Positions 27,599 to 37,493 of a stretch of DNA of 64,000 nt are shown here, piece after piece. The DNA comes from Thalassolituus marinus (GTDB lineage: Bacteria; Pseudomonadota; Gammaproteobacteria; Pseudomonadales; Oceanobacteraceae): assembly GCF_020320395.1 (NCBI RefSeq), contig NZ_JAEDAH010000008.1, forward strand, positions 1 through 64,000, read 5' to 3'. How positions within the stretch are numbered: the stretch's first letter is position 1; each line of letters opens with the position of its first letter. The position numbers and the translations under genes were made by a program. The notes beneath the pieces were generated by a model, which was given only the letters and a program-made list of their open reading frames with translations, was not told the DNA's origin and made no database searches.

Positions 27599-28339
27599 TC
27601 AGCCCATGTTCATGCCGCCATTCACATGAATGGTCTGGCCCGTAATGTATTTGGCGTCGGAGCTGGCTAAAAATGCCACCGTACCGGCGATTTCACCTGC
27701 CTGTCCCAGACGCTTGACCGGAATGGTCGCTAGGATGGCTTCTTTTTGCGTTTCAGGCAAGATTTCCGTCATATCTGTTTGAATAAATCCTGGTGCTACA
27801 CAATTGACGGTAATGTTGCGGCTGGCAATTTCCTGAGCCAGTGAACGCGAAAATCCTTCCAGACCAGCTTTTGCGGCGGCGTAGTTAGCCTGGCCAGCGT
27901 TGCCGGTCGTGCCAATGATCGAGCTGACGTTAATGATGCAGCCTGATTTCTGTTTGATCATAGGTTTTACCATGGCTTTACAGACACGGAAAACGCCACT
28001 TAAGTTGGTATTGATGACAGCATCCCACTCTTCTTCTGACATGCGCAGAAACAAATTGTCGCGGGTGATGCCAGCGTTGTTTACCACCACGGCAGGCGTG
28101 CCATGGTCGGCCAGAAGTTGCTTCAGTGCAGCATCAGTCTGGTCGGCATCAGAAATGTTCAGCACAATGCCGGCATTTTCTGAGTTAATTCCCTGTAGTG
28201 CTTCACTGATCTGCGCTGCGCCGGATTCTGAAGTGGCGGTACCGACGACTTTGAAACCGTCGTTCGCCAGGCGCTCTGCAATTGCTCGTCCAATGCCGCG
28301 CGAGGCGCCAGTGACCAGTGCTAAGCCTTTGTCGCTCAT
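27599..28339 (-). CDS. fabG: 3-oxoacyl-ACP reductase
   Basis: NADPH-dependent short-chain reductase of fatty acid elongation, 246 residues. TGASRGIG near residues 10-17, NNAG at 87-90, catalytic Ser140 region, Tyr153 and Lys157 in YAAAK. It starts one base after the fabD stop. Confidence 0.97.
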   Translation of the reverse strand: MSDKGLALVTGASRGIGRAIAERLANDGFKVVGTATSESGAAQISEALQGINSENAGIVLNISDADQTDAALKQLLADHGTPAVVVNNAGITRDNLFLRMSEEEWDAVINTNLSGVFRVCKAMVKPMIKQKSGCIINVSSIIGTTGNAGQANYAAAKAGLEGFSRSLAQEIASRNITVNCVAPGFIQTDMTEILPETQKEAILATIPVKRLGQAGEIAGTVAFLASSDAKYITGQTIHVNGGMNMG

Positions 28340-28340
28340 A

Positions 28341-29279
28341 TTAGGATCCCTGAATGGTATTGATGGCTGCTGCCAGTGCGGCCATATCGCCAGTGTTTAC
28401 AGTGTTCAATGTTTTGTCGATGCGTTTGTTCAGGCCCGTCAGAACTTTGCCAGGACCAAATTCGATCGCGATATCCGCTTTGCCGCGGGTGGCCAGAACC
28501 GCGCCAGTCCAGTTGACCGGGCTGTAGAGCTGAGCAAGCAATCGAGCAGGTGTTTCTGCCAGAGTTGCGGTCTGATTGTCGACGTTATGGAATACCGGGA
28601 ATGCCGGTGCCCGGAAAGCGACCTGCGCCAGAGCTTCACCAAACTCTTCTGCTGCTGCTTTCATCAGACTGGAATGGAATGGTCCGCTGACTGCCAGTGG
28701 CAGTGCTCGTTTAGCCCCTGCTTGTTTTGCCAGTTCGATGGCTTTTTCAACACCACCTGCAGCACCGGCAATTACAATCTGGCCAGGAGCATTGAAATTG
28801 GCTGGCTCAACCACACCGGCTGCTGACGCTTCAGCGCAAACGCTGATAATTTGCTCTTCATCCAGACCAAGAATGGCAGCCATGCCGCCCTGTCCTGCCG
28901 GGACGGCGGCTTCCATTAATTCACCGCGCTTGCGCACCAGACGCACTGCATCAGCAAAGTCGACAGCGTCTGCTGCAACCAGGGCTGAGTATTCACCAAG
29001 CGAGTGGCCGGCTGCTGCAGTTACATTGAGTGCGGGGCATGTTTCGTTAATTACGCGCCACAGTGCCGTACTGGCTGTCAGCAGGGCAGGTTGTGTGTTG
29101 TATGTCAGATTGAGGGTTTCCGCCGGGCCTTGCTGGCTGAGCTGCCACAGGTCCATGTTGATAGCGGATGACGCTTCTTCAAAGGTTTGTCGGATAATAG
29201 GATATTCAGCCGCCAGGTCGCTCAGCATTTCAGTGTGCTGTGCTCCCTGTCCCGGGAAGAATGCAATTACATCTGTCAT
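28341..29279 (-). CDS. fabD: malonyl-CoA:ACP transacylase
   Basis: Loads malonyl groups on ACP; 312 residues. FPGQGAQ at the N-terminus, nucleophile Ser93 in GHSLGEYSAL and catalytic His202 in GPFHSSLM. A 134-bp gap separates it from plsX. Confidence 0.97.
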   Translation of the reverse strand: MTDVIAFFPGQGAQHTEMLSDLAAEYPIIRQTFEEASSAINMDLWQLSQQGPAETLNLTYNTQPALLTASTALWRVINETCPALNVTAAAGHSLGEYSALVAADAVDFADAVRLVRKRGELMEAAVPAGQGGMAAILGLDEEQIISVCAEASAAGVVEPANFNAPGQIVIAGAAGGVEKAIELAKQAGAKRALPLAVSGPFHSSLMKAAAEEFGEALAQVAFRAPAFPVFHNVDNQTATLAETPARLLAQLYSPVNWTGAVLATRGKADIAIEFGPGKVLTGLNKRIDKTLNTVNTGDMAALAAAINTIQGS

Positions 29280-29413
29280 TCAAACGCCCTTAATTCTTGA
29301 ATTCGTTGTTATTCGGTGTCGAGAGTCATACCGAGCCGAAAAACCGGACACATAGTATGGGGGCAAATTGTTACAATAAATGGTCAACAATGCACAAGAT
29401 TATTGAAACTATT

Positions 29414-30436
29414 TCACTCATCGCTGCTGCTGGCAGTGTGTCTGCGATGGTTCAGGTAGCGCTGCTGAAGCTGAAGCGCATCGAAGTTTCGGGTCTTTTC
29501 ATGCAGGTAGCGCAGCGCATAGCGGAAAGTGCGTGCATCGGAGCTGCCGTGTGTTTTGACAACGACGCCCTTGATGCCAAGCAGCAATGCTCCGCCATGA
29601 CGTGCAGGCGACACCCGGCGTTCGATGCTACGCACAGCGGGTAGCCAGAGCCAGACAAACCATTTCATCAACCAGTGCTGGCGAAATTCGCGATTGAACA
29701 GTTCAAGGAGCCAGTCTGACAGGGCTTCGCTGGCCTTGAGGGTGATATTTCCGGCAAAACCATCGGTTACCAGCACATCCAGCTCGCCTTTGTACAGGTC
29801 ATCGCCTTCCTGAAAGCCCTGGTAGTTCTCAGGCATCAGTTCCGACAGGTTTTCGTCGGCAATCCGTACGCAGTCAGTCCCCTTGCCGGATTCCCGTCCA
29901 ACATTGAGCAGGCCGACGCTGGCTGGCTGTCCGGTCAGTGTCTCAGACCAGGCTGCGCCAATGCAGGCGAACTGCACCAGACGGTCAGCATCTACGGACA
30001 GATTGGCACCCAGATCCAGCATTAACAGCGGCTTGCCTCGGGTTGGTAGCATGGTGGCCAGTGCTGGTCGTTCGAGATCAGGGAGCATGCCCATAGACTG
30101 GCGAGCAAGGACCATCAGGGCGCCGGTGTTACCGATCGATAATACGCCATGAGCTCTTCCCTGCTGATGCTCCAGCAGTGCGACAGCCATAGTTGATGAT
30201 TGCCCCTTGCGCAGCATTTGCGAGGGTTTGTCGGTGGCTTCTATGGATGACTGGCATTGAATGACGCGAACGCGCGGATTGCCAGAAAAGTAAGAACAGG
30301 CCTCTTGGTAGTATTCTGTGGTAACGGTCAGGGTCAGGCTGACATCCCGCCGGAAGCGCAGAAATTTTTTGCAGGCCTTAAACGCAACACGGGGACCTAA
30401 GTCCCCGCCCATTACATCTACCGCGTAGGTAAACAT
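29414..30436 (-). CDS. plsX: phosphate acyltransferase PlsX
   Basis: Makes acyl-phosphate from acyl-ACP for phospholipid synthesis; 340 residues. The conserved start VDVMGGDLGP, the STMAVAL helix after KGQSS, SIGNTGALM and the LDLGAN-like motif are all present. The start at 30436 lies one base after the rpmF stop; the longer in-frame extension would run back into rpmF and is rejected. Confidence 0.95.
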   Translation of the reverse strand: MFTYAVDVMGGDLGPRVAFKACKKFLRFRRDVSLTLTVTTEYYQEACSYFSGNPRVRVIQCQSSIEATDKPSQMLRKGQSSTMAVALLEHQQGRAHGVLSIGNTGALMVLARQSMGMLPDLERPALATMLPTRGKPLLMLDLGANLSVDADRLVQFACIGAAWSETLTGQPASVGLLNVGRESGKGTDCVRIADENLSELMPENYQGFQEGDDLYKGELDVLVTDGFAGNITLKASEALSDWLLELFNREFRQHWLMKWFVWLWLPAVRSIERRVSPARHGGALLLGIKGVVVKTHGSSDARTFRYALRYLHEKTRNFDALQLQQRYLNHRRHTASSSDE

Positions 30437-30437
30437 A

Positions 30438-30623
30438 TTAGTTGTTGCCAGTCTCCACGACTTTCTTGCCACGGTAGAAACCGTCTGGGCTTACGTGGTG
30501 ACGACGGTGAGTTTCACCGGAAGTCGGATCAGTGGTCAGTGCAATTGCACCAGTGTCCAGCGCATCGTGGGAACGACGCATGCCACGCTTGGAACGGGTT
30601 ACTTTGTTTTGTTGAACCGCCAT
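30438..30623 (-). CDS. rpmF: ribosomal protein L32
   Basis: A 61-residue basic protein with the standard start [20 protein letters not shown]. It lacks the cysteine pairs of the zinc-binding form. It sits between yceD and plsX, the usual order in gammaproteobacteria, and has AGGAGCC upstream. Confidence 0.98.
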   Translation of the reverse strand: MAVQQNKVTRSKRGMRRSHDALDTGAIALTTDPTSGETHRRHHVSPDGFYRGKKVVETGNN

Positions 30624-30648
30624 TTTAAAGGCTCCTAACTATTCGCTA

Positions 30649-31167
30649 TTACTGTTTGAGCTTAGCTAAAACGTCAAACGGATTGGGCCGCTTTTCGTCA
30701 GATTCTGTTATTTCCGGCGCAGGCTCAGGCTGCTTCAGCTCACATTCACCCTGAGTATGAACAGGATAGGAAGGCAGAGCCAGTAAGACTTCATCTTCCA
30801 TCGCTGTCCAGAGATCCAGAATACCCTGCTCATCAAGCTCAACAGGTTCCAGACGTTTGGGTAGCTGTCGGGCCTGATCATCATTGAAAACCAGTCCCAA
30901 CTCAAAGCTGCTTTCCACGGGGATTGTAGCATCTCCGAGGCAGCGCTGGCAGGTCATAACAACCTGCGTATGACAGCTTCCCGAGAGCAGCCGATTATTC
31001 TCCGGATCGCGTGCAAACTGAATGTTGCAGTGAACCGGAGCGTCACAGCGCACTGCCGTTTCGCCAAGTCTGGTTAACTTTGAGCTGTCGATGTGTGCGT
31101 TAAGTTGTTGATTGTTATCAACTAATTTAACCGCATCGACGCGTCTGGGTAACTGAGCCTCTGCCAT
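30649..31167 (-). CDS. yceD: 23S rRNA accumulation protein YceD (DUF177)
   Basis: A 172-residue DUF177 protein that in E. coli and plants is needed for normal 23S rRNA levels. It has the family features TCQRCLG in the middle, an acidic LDLWTAMEDEVLLALP stretch and the C-terminal KRPNPFDVLAKLK. The ATG at 31167 is preferred over an upstream TTG. It directly precedes rpmF. Confidence 0.9.
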   Translation of the reverse strand: MAEAQLPRRVDAVKLVDNNQQLNAHIDSSKLTRLGETAVRCDAPVHCNIQFARDPENNRLLSGSCHTQVVMTCQRCLGDATIPVESSFELGLVFNDDQARQLPKRLEPVELDEQGILDLWTAMEDEVLLALPSYPVHTQGECELKQPEPAPEITESDEKRPNPFDVLAKLKQ

Positions 31168-31212
31168 AGTGCGCGGTATAATAGGTTTGCCGGAGCCTGC
31201 TGTCAAAATTAT

Positions 31213-32193
31213 TTAACGCAGAGTTAAAGTTTGTTCTGTCAGCAGGGTGGCAAAGCCTCTCCCCATGCTGGCACCCAGTCGACTGACCAGTTCATCCCAC
31301 GGGGTTGGCTGATAGGTGAAGTTGACCAGTTCTTCTGTATTCAGTTTCTCGCGGGCTATCTGGCTGGAAGAAGCCAGGCCATCAATCAGCCCCATTTCGA
31401 CAGCTTGTTCGCCGGACCAGATCAGGCCGCTGAATGTGTCCGGAGTTTCCTTCAGGCGATCTCCCCTGCCCAGTCGTACCTGGCTGATAAACTGGTTGTG
31501 TGTCACCTTCAGGACGCTTTGCCAGAAAGCTTTCTCTTCAGGTTTCTCAGGTTGAAACGGATCGAGGAAGCCTTTGTGCTCGCCAGCAGTGTACTGGCGG
31601 CGCTCAATGCCGATTTTGTTCATTGCCTCGGTAAAGCCAAAGCCGGAACCCACCACGCCGATGGAGCCGACCAGAGAGGCCTTGTCGGCGTATATTTCAT
31701 CTGCCGCAGCTGCAATGTAATAAGCACCTGATGCCCCCAGGTCCATGATGACTGCATAAACCGGGAAGTTCTCACGGGTTTCTTTCAGTCGACGAATCTC
31801 ATCAAACACATAGCCAGACTGCACCGGACTGCCGCCGGGGCTGTTGATGCGCAAAATAACACCAAGGGCCTTTTCATCGTCGAAGGCGTCACGTAAAGAC
31901 GTGATGATCGCGTCGGCATTGGCATCCTGATCGGCGGCGATAACACCGTTCACCTCAATGACGGCAGCGTATTCAGATGCCTGAGGCTCCATATTTCCAT
32001 GTTCGCCTGGAATGCGCAGCAGCCAGATGATGGCAAACAGGTAAATAAAGGTAAGAGACTTGAAGAAAATACCCCAGCGGCGACTTCTCTTTTGCTCGCC
32101 CTGCATGTCGAGCAGGACTTTCTCAATCAGCTTCCATTCTTTGCTGTTGTCGTCAGGGCGTCGGGAATCGTTGTTTGATGTGTTGTTATCCAT
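31213..32193 (-). CDS. sppA: S49 family signal peptide peptidase, SppA/SohB-like
   Basis: Membrane-bound serine protease that degrades cleaved signal peptides; 326 residues, the short (SppA36-like) form. An N-terminal membrane helix is at about residues 41-60; RINSPGGSP near 115-123 and the nucleophile Ser155 in DLGASGAYYIAAAADEIYA follow. The catalytic lysine is probably in the AGEHKGFLDPF stretch. Its start overlaps the preceding HAD gene by eight bases. Confidence 0.92.
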   Translation of the reverse strand: MDNNTSNNDSRRPDDNSKEWKLIEKVLLDMQGEQKRSRRWGIFFKSLTFIYLFAIIWLLRIPGEHGNMEPQASEYAAVIEVNGVIAADQDANADAIITSLRDAFDDEKALGVILRINSPGGSPVQSGYVFDEIRRLKETRENFPVYAVIMDLGASGAYYIAAAADEIYADKASLVGSIGVVGSGFGFTEAMNKIGIERRQYTAGEHKGFLDPFQPEKPEEKAFWQSVLKVTHNQFISQVRLGRGDRLKETPDTFSGLIWSGEQAVEMGLIDGLASSSQIAREKLNTEELVNFTYQPTPWDELVSRLGASMGRGFATLLTEQTLTLR

Positions 32194-32854
32194 GTGTCTC
32201 TATCCAGTTTTTCAGTTCCTGAATGCTATGGCAGATCGCTTTCGGGCCGCAAGCCAGTAGTGTGTTGTCGTCGTGGGCACCATGCCCCATAGCTACAGAA
32301 TCAATTCCTGCAGCATTGGCCATGTCGAGATCATAGGTTGTGTCGCCGATCATCAGTGCTTCTGATGGAGCTATCGACAACTCGGACAGGATTTCGTTCA
32401 GCATTAATGGGTCTGGCTTAGAGCGGGTCTCGTCGGCGCAACGCGTCGTTGCAAACAAATGCCCTACTTTCAGATCATGAAGCATGCGATCAAGACCTTT
32501 ACGGCTTTTTCCTGTGGCGACAGAGAGGATGTAGCCTTTGCTGAGCAGGTCTTTCAGGAAGTCTTCTGTACCAATGAAGAAGCCCATGTCTATCTGGCTG
32601 TCAGAAACGAAGTAGCGAGCGTACACCGGGTGCATGGCTTTTAATTGTTGCTCACTAATGGAGGGCCAGACGGTTTTTAATGCTTCTGGCAGTCCGAGAC
32701 CGATGATGTTCTGAATGGCGGCATCCGGCACGACAGGAAGGCCTACTTCTGACCCTGCCCGACTCATGCTATCGACGATGCGTTGGGTGGAGTCAACCAG
32801 CGTTCCATCCCAGTCAAAAATAATCAGGCGGTACTTGTGCTTAAAATCCGGCAT
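32186..32854 (-). CDS. HAD-IA family phosphatase
   Basis: A 222-residue haloacid-dehalogenase hydrolase with motif I IIFDWDGTLV (Asp14, Asp16), motif II in SVATGKSRKG and motif IV MIGDTTYDLDMA. The long cap matches the phosphoglycolate-phosphatase-like subgroup. A gene of this type sits between rluC and sppA in pseudomonads as well; the substrate is unknown. The start at 32854 overlaps the rluC end by 14 bases. Confidence 0.9.
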   Translation of the reverse strand: MPDFKHKYRLIIFDWDGTLVDSTQRIVDSMSRAGSEVGLPVVPDAAIQNIIGLGLPEALKTVWPSISEQQLKAMHPVYARYFVSDSQIDMGFFIGTEDFLKDLLSKGYILSVATGKSRKGLDRMLHDLKVGHLFATTRCADETRSKPDPLMLNEILSELSIAPSEALMIGDTTYDLDMANAAGIDSVAMGHGAHDDNTLLACGPKAICHSIQELKNWIETHG

Positions 32855-33809
32855 TGCAGTCCGCCTTATTGAGTATGTCAGTGAATTCAGCATCTGGCAG
32901 AGCAGTGACAGTGAGCTGCTCGCCACTGTCCGGATGTCTGAAGGAAAGCTGCCAGGCGTGAAGAAACAAGCGGCGAACTCCTTGCTTCTTATCAATACCC
33001 TGCTGAACCTTGTCGCAATACTTTGCGTCGCCTGCAATGCTGTGGTCGTGAAACTGGCAATGAACGCGAATCTGGTGGGTCCTGCCGGTCACAGGCTCAG
33101 CCTCGATCAGTGAGTAATGAGATCCGCTGGCGAGAAGTGTTGTGCGTGTATGGGAGGTTTTACCTTCCGGGTCGACCATCACCATTCGCTCCCCGGACTG
33201 GCGTTCAAATCGTGTCAGTGGTTCTTTTACTTCAGTAATGGCTGCCGGCCAGTGTCCGTGAACCATAGCGAGGTAGCGCTTGGTGATTCCGGCCTTATTG
33301 ACCAGCATACGCTGCAGCCCGGTCAGGACGGAGCGTTTCTTGGCTATCAGAATCACGCCAGAGGTATCCCGATCCAGTCGGTGTACAAGCTCAAGGAAAG
33401 AATGATCTGGTCGCATCTTTCGCATGGCTTCGATGAGTCCGAGGGTGACACCACTGCCGCCATGCACGGCCAGGCCGTGTGGCTTGTTAACCGCAATCAG
33501 GCCGCTGTCCTCATACAGAATTGATTCATTCAGCAGGTTCTGCAGATTCTCCGAAACATCAGGAGTTTCGCCCTTCTCCGGCAGTCGCACCGGAGGAATA
33601 CGCAGAACATCGCCGGCATGCAGGCGTGTGTCGGCTTTTACGCGTTTCTTATTTACCCGCACTTCGCCCTTACGGACGATGCGGTAGACCGCTGATTTGG
33701 GCACGCCTTTCAGGGCTGTAATGAGGAAATTATCAACCCGCTGCCCTTCATTATCCTGCGTGATGGTAACCAGAGAGACCTGTGTGGGGTCGATCGCTTG
33801 CTTAGACAT
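32841..33809 (-). CDS. rluC: 23S rRNA pseudouridine synthase RluC
   Basis: Converts U955, U2504 and U2580 of 23S rRNA (E. coli numbering) to pseudouridine. It has 322 residues: an S4 domain (about 20-85) and a RluA-type catalytic domain with Asp146 in VHRLDRDTSG. It is divergent from rne, as in E. coli and Pseudomonas. Confidence 0.95.
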   Translation of the reverse strand: MSKQAIDPTQVSLVTITQDNEGQRVDNFLITALKGVPKSAVYRIVRKGEVRVNKKRVKADTRLHAGDVLRIPPVRLPEKGETPDVSENLQNLLNESILYEDSGLIAVNKPHGLAVHGGSGVTLGLIEAMRKMRPDHSFLELVHRLDRDTSGVILIAKKRSVLTGLQRMLVNKAGITKRYLAMVHGHWPAAITEVKEPLTRFERQSGERMVMVDPEGKTSHTRTTLLASGSHYSLIEAEPVTGRTHQIRVHCQFHDHSIAGDAKYCDKVQQGIDKKQGVRRLFLHAWQLSFRHPDSGEQLTVTALPDAEFTDILNKADCNAGF

Positions 33810-34268
33810 AGTGTCGCCAGAGACGGGTTATAAGATGGTATGGCATTTGCCGGGGGCAAACATTGTTGCTATATTCGCCGACGGCCCCGGTACTGCGCTG
33901 CAAGTAACATGTAAGACAGCCACCCGAGACGATACCGAAAGGTCGGCCGTAGCCGCAAAGAGCGGCAGAGTATAAGGAAGATGGGTTAACGTTAAAACTC
34001 TTCCTGACGAATAAAATGGTGAGCGCTGGCGCGGAACGATTTCGCCAGGCACCCGTGAGATAAACCAGGCAGCACACCTGCTGGCAATCTCGCATTATCA
34101 AATTATGGACAGTGTTGGTGCACGACAAACCAGAGGCACCACTGCGAGACAAGCCGGGCAACCTAATACCGTTGCCGGTTGATGCTGCAAAGCACCCATA
34201 AACATTTTGGTAGTGGCCGGAATCCGGCATTGCCAGCTGTTTGTTGCCCTAACGAGTAAACGGACAGC
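33810..34268 (+). promoter_or_regulatory. long leader region of rne with probable promoter
   Basis: 459 bp without a supported gene, between rluC and rne. TTGCCG (33847-33852), a 17-bp spacer and TATATT (33870-33875) form a good sigma-70-type promoter. This would give an rne leader of about 385 nt, close to the 361-nt leader through which E. coli RNase E feeds back on its own message. Several GC-rich inverted segments are visible in the leader. The divergent rluC promoter must also lie here. Confidence 0.6.
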
Positions 34269-37200
34269 ATGAAAAGAATGCTTATCAACGCGACTCAGCC
34301 TGAAGAGTTGCGTGTTGCCCTTGTGGATGGGCAAAAACTCTATGATCTGGATATTGAGTCTGGCTCACGTGAGCAAAAGAAATCCAACATCTATAAGGGT
34401 AAAATCACCCGCATAGAACCCAGTCTCGAGGCTGCGTTTGTTGACTTTGGCGCTGAGCGTCATGGTTTCCTTCCTCTGAAAGAAATCTCCCGCGAGTACT
34501 TCGTTAAAGATCCGGGTCCGGGTCGCATCAACATCAAAGAAGTCCTGAAAGAAGGTCAGGAAGTCATTGTTCAGGTTGATAAAGAAGAGCGTGGCAACAA
34601 AGGCGCCGCCCTGACTACTCAGGTTTCGCTGGCTGGACGTTATCTGGTTCTGATGCCTAATAATCCTCGAGCTGGCGGTATTTCCCGTCGTATCGAGGGT
34701 GATGAGCGCAGCGAACTGCGTGAAGCCATGAAAGGCGTCACCGTGCCAGACAAAATGGGCGTTATCGTTCGCACTGCAGGCATCGGCCGCAGCGCAGAAG
34801 AACTGCAGTGGGACCTGGATTACCTGGTGACTCTGTGGGACGCCATTCAGCGTGCCTCTGAAGAACGCTCCGCCCCTTGCCTGCTGCTGCAGGAATCAAA
34901 CGTTATCATTCGTGCGATTCGCGACTACCTGCGCCAGGACGTTGGTGAAGTTCTGATTGATACCGATGCAGCTTTCAATGAAGCCAATGCGTTTGTGCAG
35001 CAGGTCATGCCGCACTATCAGTCTAAATTCAAGCGTTACACCGATTCCGTACCGCTGTTTAATCGTTACCAGATCGAAACCCAGATCGAAAGCGCATTCC
35101 AGCGTGAAGTTAAGCTGCCTTCCGGCGGTTCGATCGTTATTGATCCGACCGAAGCTCTGGTTTCCATCGATATCAACTCTGCCCGCGCTACAAAGGGTTC
35201 CGATATCGAAGAAACTGCGCTGAATACCAACCTGGAAGCAGCTGATGAGATTGCCCGTCAGCTTCGCCTGCGCGACATGGGTGGCCTGGTGGTCATCGAC
35301 TTCATCGATATGATGTCGAACAAGAATCAGCGTGAAGTTGAAAATCGTCTGAAGAAAGCACTGGAAATGGACCGTGCCCGTGTTCAGGTTGGTCGCATTT
35401 CCCGCTTTGGTCTGATGGAAATGTCCCGTCAGCGCCTGCGTCCGTCGTTGGAAGAAACCAGCGGTCACGTATGTCCGCGCTGTAATGGCACTGGCGTAAT
35501 TCGTGATATTCAGTCAACAGGTCTGTCTATTCTTCGTTTGATTGAAGAGGAAGCCGCTAAAGAAAACACCGGACAAATTCGTGCTCTGGTTCCAGTTCCG
35601 GTGGGTACTTTCCTGCTGAACGAAAAGCGTGCTTTGATCTCCGGTATTGAGCAGCGTCATGGATCTAAAGTCGTGATTATTCCAAATCCGGCTATGGAAA
35701 CTCCGCACTACGAAGTGCTGCGTTTGCGCCCTGATGATTCTCTGATTGGTGAAGTCAGCTACGAACATAAAATCGAAGAAGAAGAAGTCGATTTTGGTGT
35801 TGATCTGACTATTCGTGAGCCAGCGCGTCAGCAGCAGGCTGCGGTTAAGGCCATCTCTCACGCTTCAGTTGCGCCAGCTCCGGCTGCTCCCCAGCAGGTT
35901 GGCAAAGCCTCCGAGCAAGCTACAGGTGGATTCTGGGCGAAACTGGGCGGAGCTCTGAACGCTCTGTTCGGTAGTGAAGAAAAGCCTGAAGAAAAGCCGG
36001 TTGAAACCAAGGCGAAAGCCAAACCAACCACTGAAAAACGCAATGGTCGCAATAACGGTCGCAATGATGGCGAGCGCAATGGCAACGGCCGCAACCGTAA
36101 CCGCAACCGTAACCGTAATGAACGCAACGATCGCGGTGAAAAAGCCGATCGTAACAGTGATGAGCGTCAGTCCTCTCGTCAGGACGAGCAGCGCGAACGT
36201 CCTGAGCGCAAAGAGCGTGCTGAGCGCCCAGAACGTAAAGAGCGTGGCGAGCGCAAAGAGCGTAAAGAACGTGGCGAGCGCAATTCTGATGGTCGTCAGA
36301 GTGCCGCTGAAGCGAACGATACGCCAACGGCACCACGCCGTGATCGTGCTAATGGCCGCCCTGCCCGCAAGCGTGAACAGGAAAAAGATGTTGTTGCAGA
36401 TGCAGTAGCGGAAGACGCGAAGACAAAAAGTGTTGAAGCTTCTGAAACCGTAGTGGCTGAGACTAAGACTGATAATCGCGAAGGCCGTCGTTCACGTCGT
36501 CGCCGTAGCGAGCGCAACAGCAATAAACCAGCGGAAGCTATTGAAGCGCAAGCAACTGAAACTGCCGCAGATGCAGCCGCACAGGAATCTGTGGTTGCGG
36601 ATACAAAGAAAGAAGTTGTTGCTGCAGAGGTCGCGTCTGAAATCGTTGCCCCAGAAGCAATTGCCGATGCGCCAGCTGACGTTAAGACTGAAGCCGCTGC
36701 TGCAGAAACTTCCTCTGATGAAGATTCTGGTGAGAAGCCAACTCGCCGTCGCAATCGTCGTAGCCGTAATCGCAACCGCGATGAGCGTAAGAATGACGAA
36801 TCTTCTGATGACGTTGCTGAGTCTGAGAAGCCTGTGGAATCTTCTGCTGCTGAAACAACGGTAAACGTTGCTGCAGATGCAGAGGTTGCTACTCCGGTTG
36901 TTGAGGCTGCGACTACTGATAAAGCTGTTGCTGACGAGTCTGCAGAGAAAGACGTTGAAGCGGCTCCTGCAGAGGTTCAGGCTGAAACTGTTAAGCCTGC
37001 TGTCGATGATCAGCCTGCAGTATCAGAAGCTGCTGCTGCGGAAGAAATCGTACAAACCTCTCAGGAAGAGGCTTCAACGGCTACCGATGGCAATGATCGT
37101 CGCAGTCGTCGCAGCCGTCGTCGTCGCCCAGCTGCAGGTCGTGCTTCTAATGATCCGCGTAACAATGGCGAAGTCAGCGAAGATGCTGCTGCCGAAACTG

Positions 37201-37394
37201 TAGCGGATGAACCTGCTGTTACCACAGAGGCTGCAGCACCAGAAGTCGTTGCCGACGTGGTTGCCGAAGCGCCGCAGGCTGAAGAGCCAGCTGCTGAAAC
37301 TGCAAAAGATGCTGACGGCACTGCAGAAGAACAGTCTGCAACTGAAGTGACGGAAGCGCCGAGCGAAGAAGAAGCTGAAACGCCTAAGGCGTAA
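34269..37394 (+). CDS. rne: ribonuclease E
   Basis: Essential endoribonuclease for mRNA decay and rRNA/tRNA processing; 1041 residues (E. coli 1061). The catalytic half is standard: S1 domain (about 35-125), metal-binding Asp303 in VSIDINSA and Asp346 in VVIDFIDMM, and the Zn-link CPRCNGTG at about 404-407. The C-terminal half (from about 520) is low complexity: an Asn/Arg/Glu-rich block (about 595-690), then Ala/Glu/Val-rich acidic linkers broken by three arginine-rich patches ([34 protein letters not shown]). It probably serves as a disordered RNA-binding and degradosome scaffold. I could not recognise an enolase- or PNPase-binding segment. Confidence 0.97.
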   Translation: MKRMLINATQPEELRVALVDGQKLYDLDIESGSREQKKSNIYKGKITRIEPSLEAAFVDFGAERHGFLPLKEISREYFVKDPGPGRINIKEVLKEGQEVIVQVDKEERGNKGAALTTQVSLAGRYLVLMPNNPRAGGISRRIEGDERSELREAMKGVTVPDKMGVIVRTAGIGRSAEELQWDLDYLVTLWDAIQRASEERSAPCLLLQESNVIIRAIRDYLRQDVGEVLIDTDAAFNEANAFVQQVMPHYQSKFKRYTDSVPLFNRYQIETQIESAFQREVKLPSGGSIVIDPTEALVSIDINSARATKGSDIEETALNTNLEAADEIARQLRLRDMGGLVVIDFIDMMSNKNQREVENRLKKALEMDRARVQVGRISRFGLMEMSRQRLRPSLEETSGHVCPRCNGTGVIRDIQSTGLSILRLIEEEAAKENTGQIRALVPVPVGTFLLNEKRALISGIEQRHGSKVVIIPNPAMETPHYEVLRLRPDDSLIGEVSYEHKIEEEEVDFGVDLTIREPARQQQAAVKAISHASVAPAPAAPQQVGKASEQATGGFWAKLGGALNALFGSEEKPEEKPVETKAKAKPTTEKRNGRNNGRNDGERNGNGRNRNRNRNRNERNDRGEKADRNSDERQSSRQDEQRERPERKERAERPERKERGERKERKERGERNSDGRQSAAEANDTPTAPRRDRANGRPARKREQEKDVVADAVAEDAKTKSVEASETVVAETKTDNREGRRSRRRRSERNSNKPAEAIEAQATETAADAAAQESVVADTKKEVVAAEVASEIVAPEAIADAPADVKTEAAAAETSSDEDSGEKPTRRRNRRSRNRNRDERKNDESSDDVAESEKPVESSAAETTVNVAADAEVATPVVEAATTDKAVADESAEKDVEAAPAEVQAETVKPAVDDQPAVSEAAAAEEIVQTSQEEASTATDGNDRRSRRSRRRRPAAGRASNDPRNNGEVSEDAAAETVADEPAVTTEAAAPEVVADVVAEAPQAEEPAAETAKDADGTAEEQSATEVTEAPSEEEAETPKA

Positions 37395-37428
37395 CAGTCA
37401 GGGTGGTTAAACTACCCTCTTCGACCAT

Positions 37429-37461
37429 AAAAAAACGGGAGCATCTGCTCCCGTTTTTTTT
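37429..37461. terminator. bidirectional terminator between rne and prpF
   Basis: ACGGGAGC, ATCT loop, GCTCCCGT with eight T on the plus strand and at least six on the minus strand. Confidence 0.93.
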
Positions 37462-37493
37462 GTGCGTGCTTTTCAGAAAATTACAAGGAATGC

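Noticed and set aside
33802-34230. Leftward frame of 142 codons in the rne leader
   Set aside because: No family similarity, no ribosome binding site, and it covers the expected promoter and leader of rne.
36050-36300. Repetitive-looking DNA that could be taken for a tandem repeat array
   Set aside because: It is the Asn/Arg/Glu-rich coding segment of rne; repeats are irregular and keep the reading frame.
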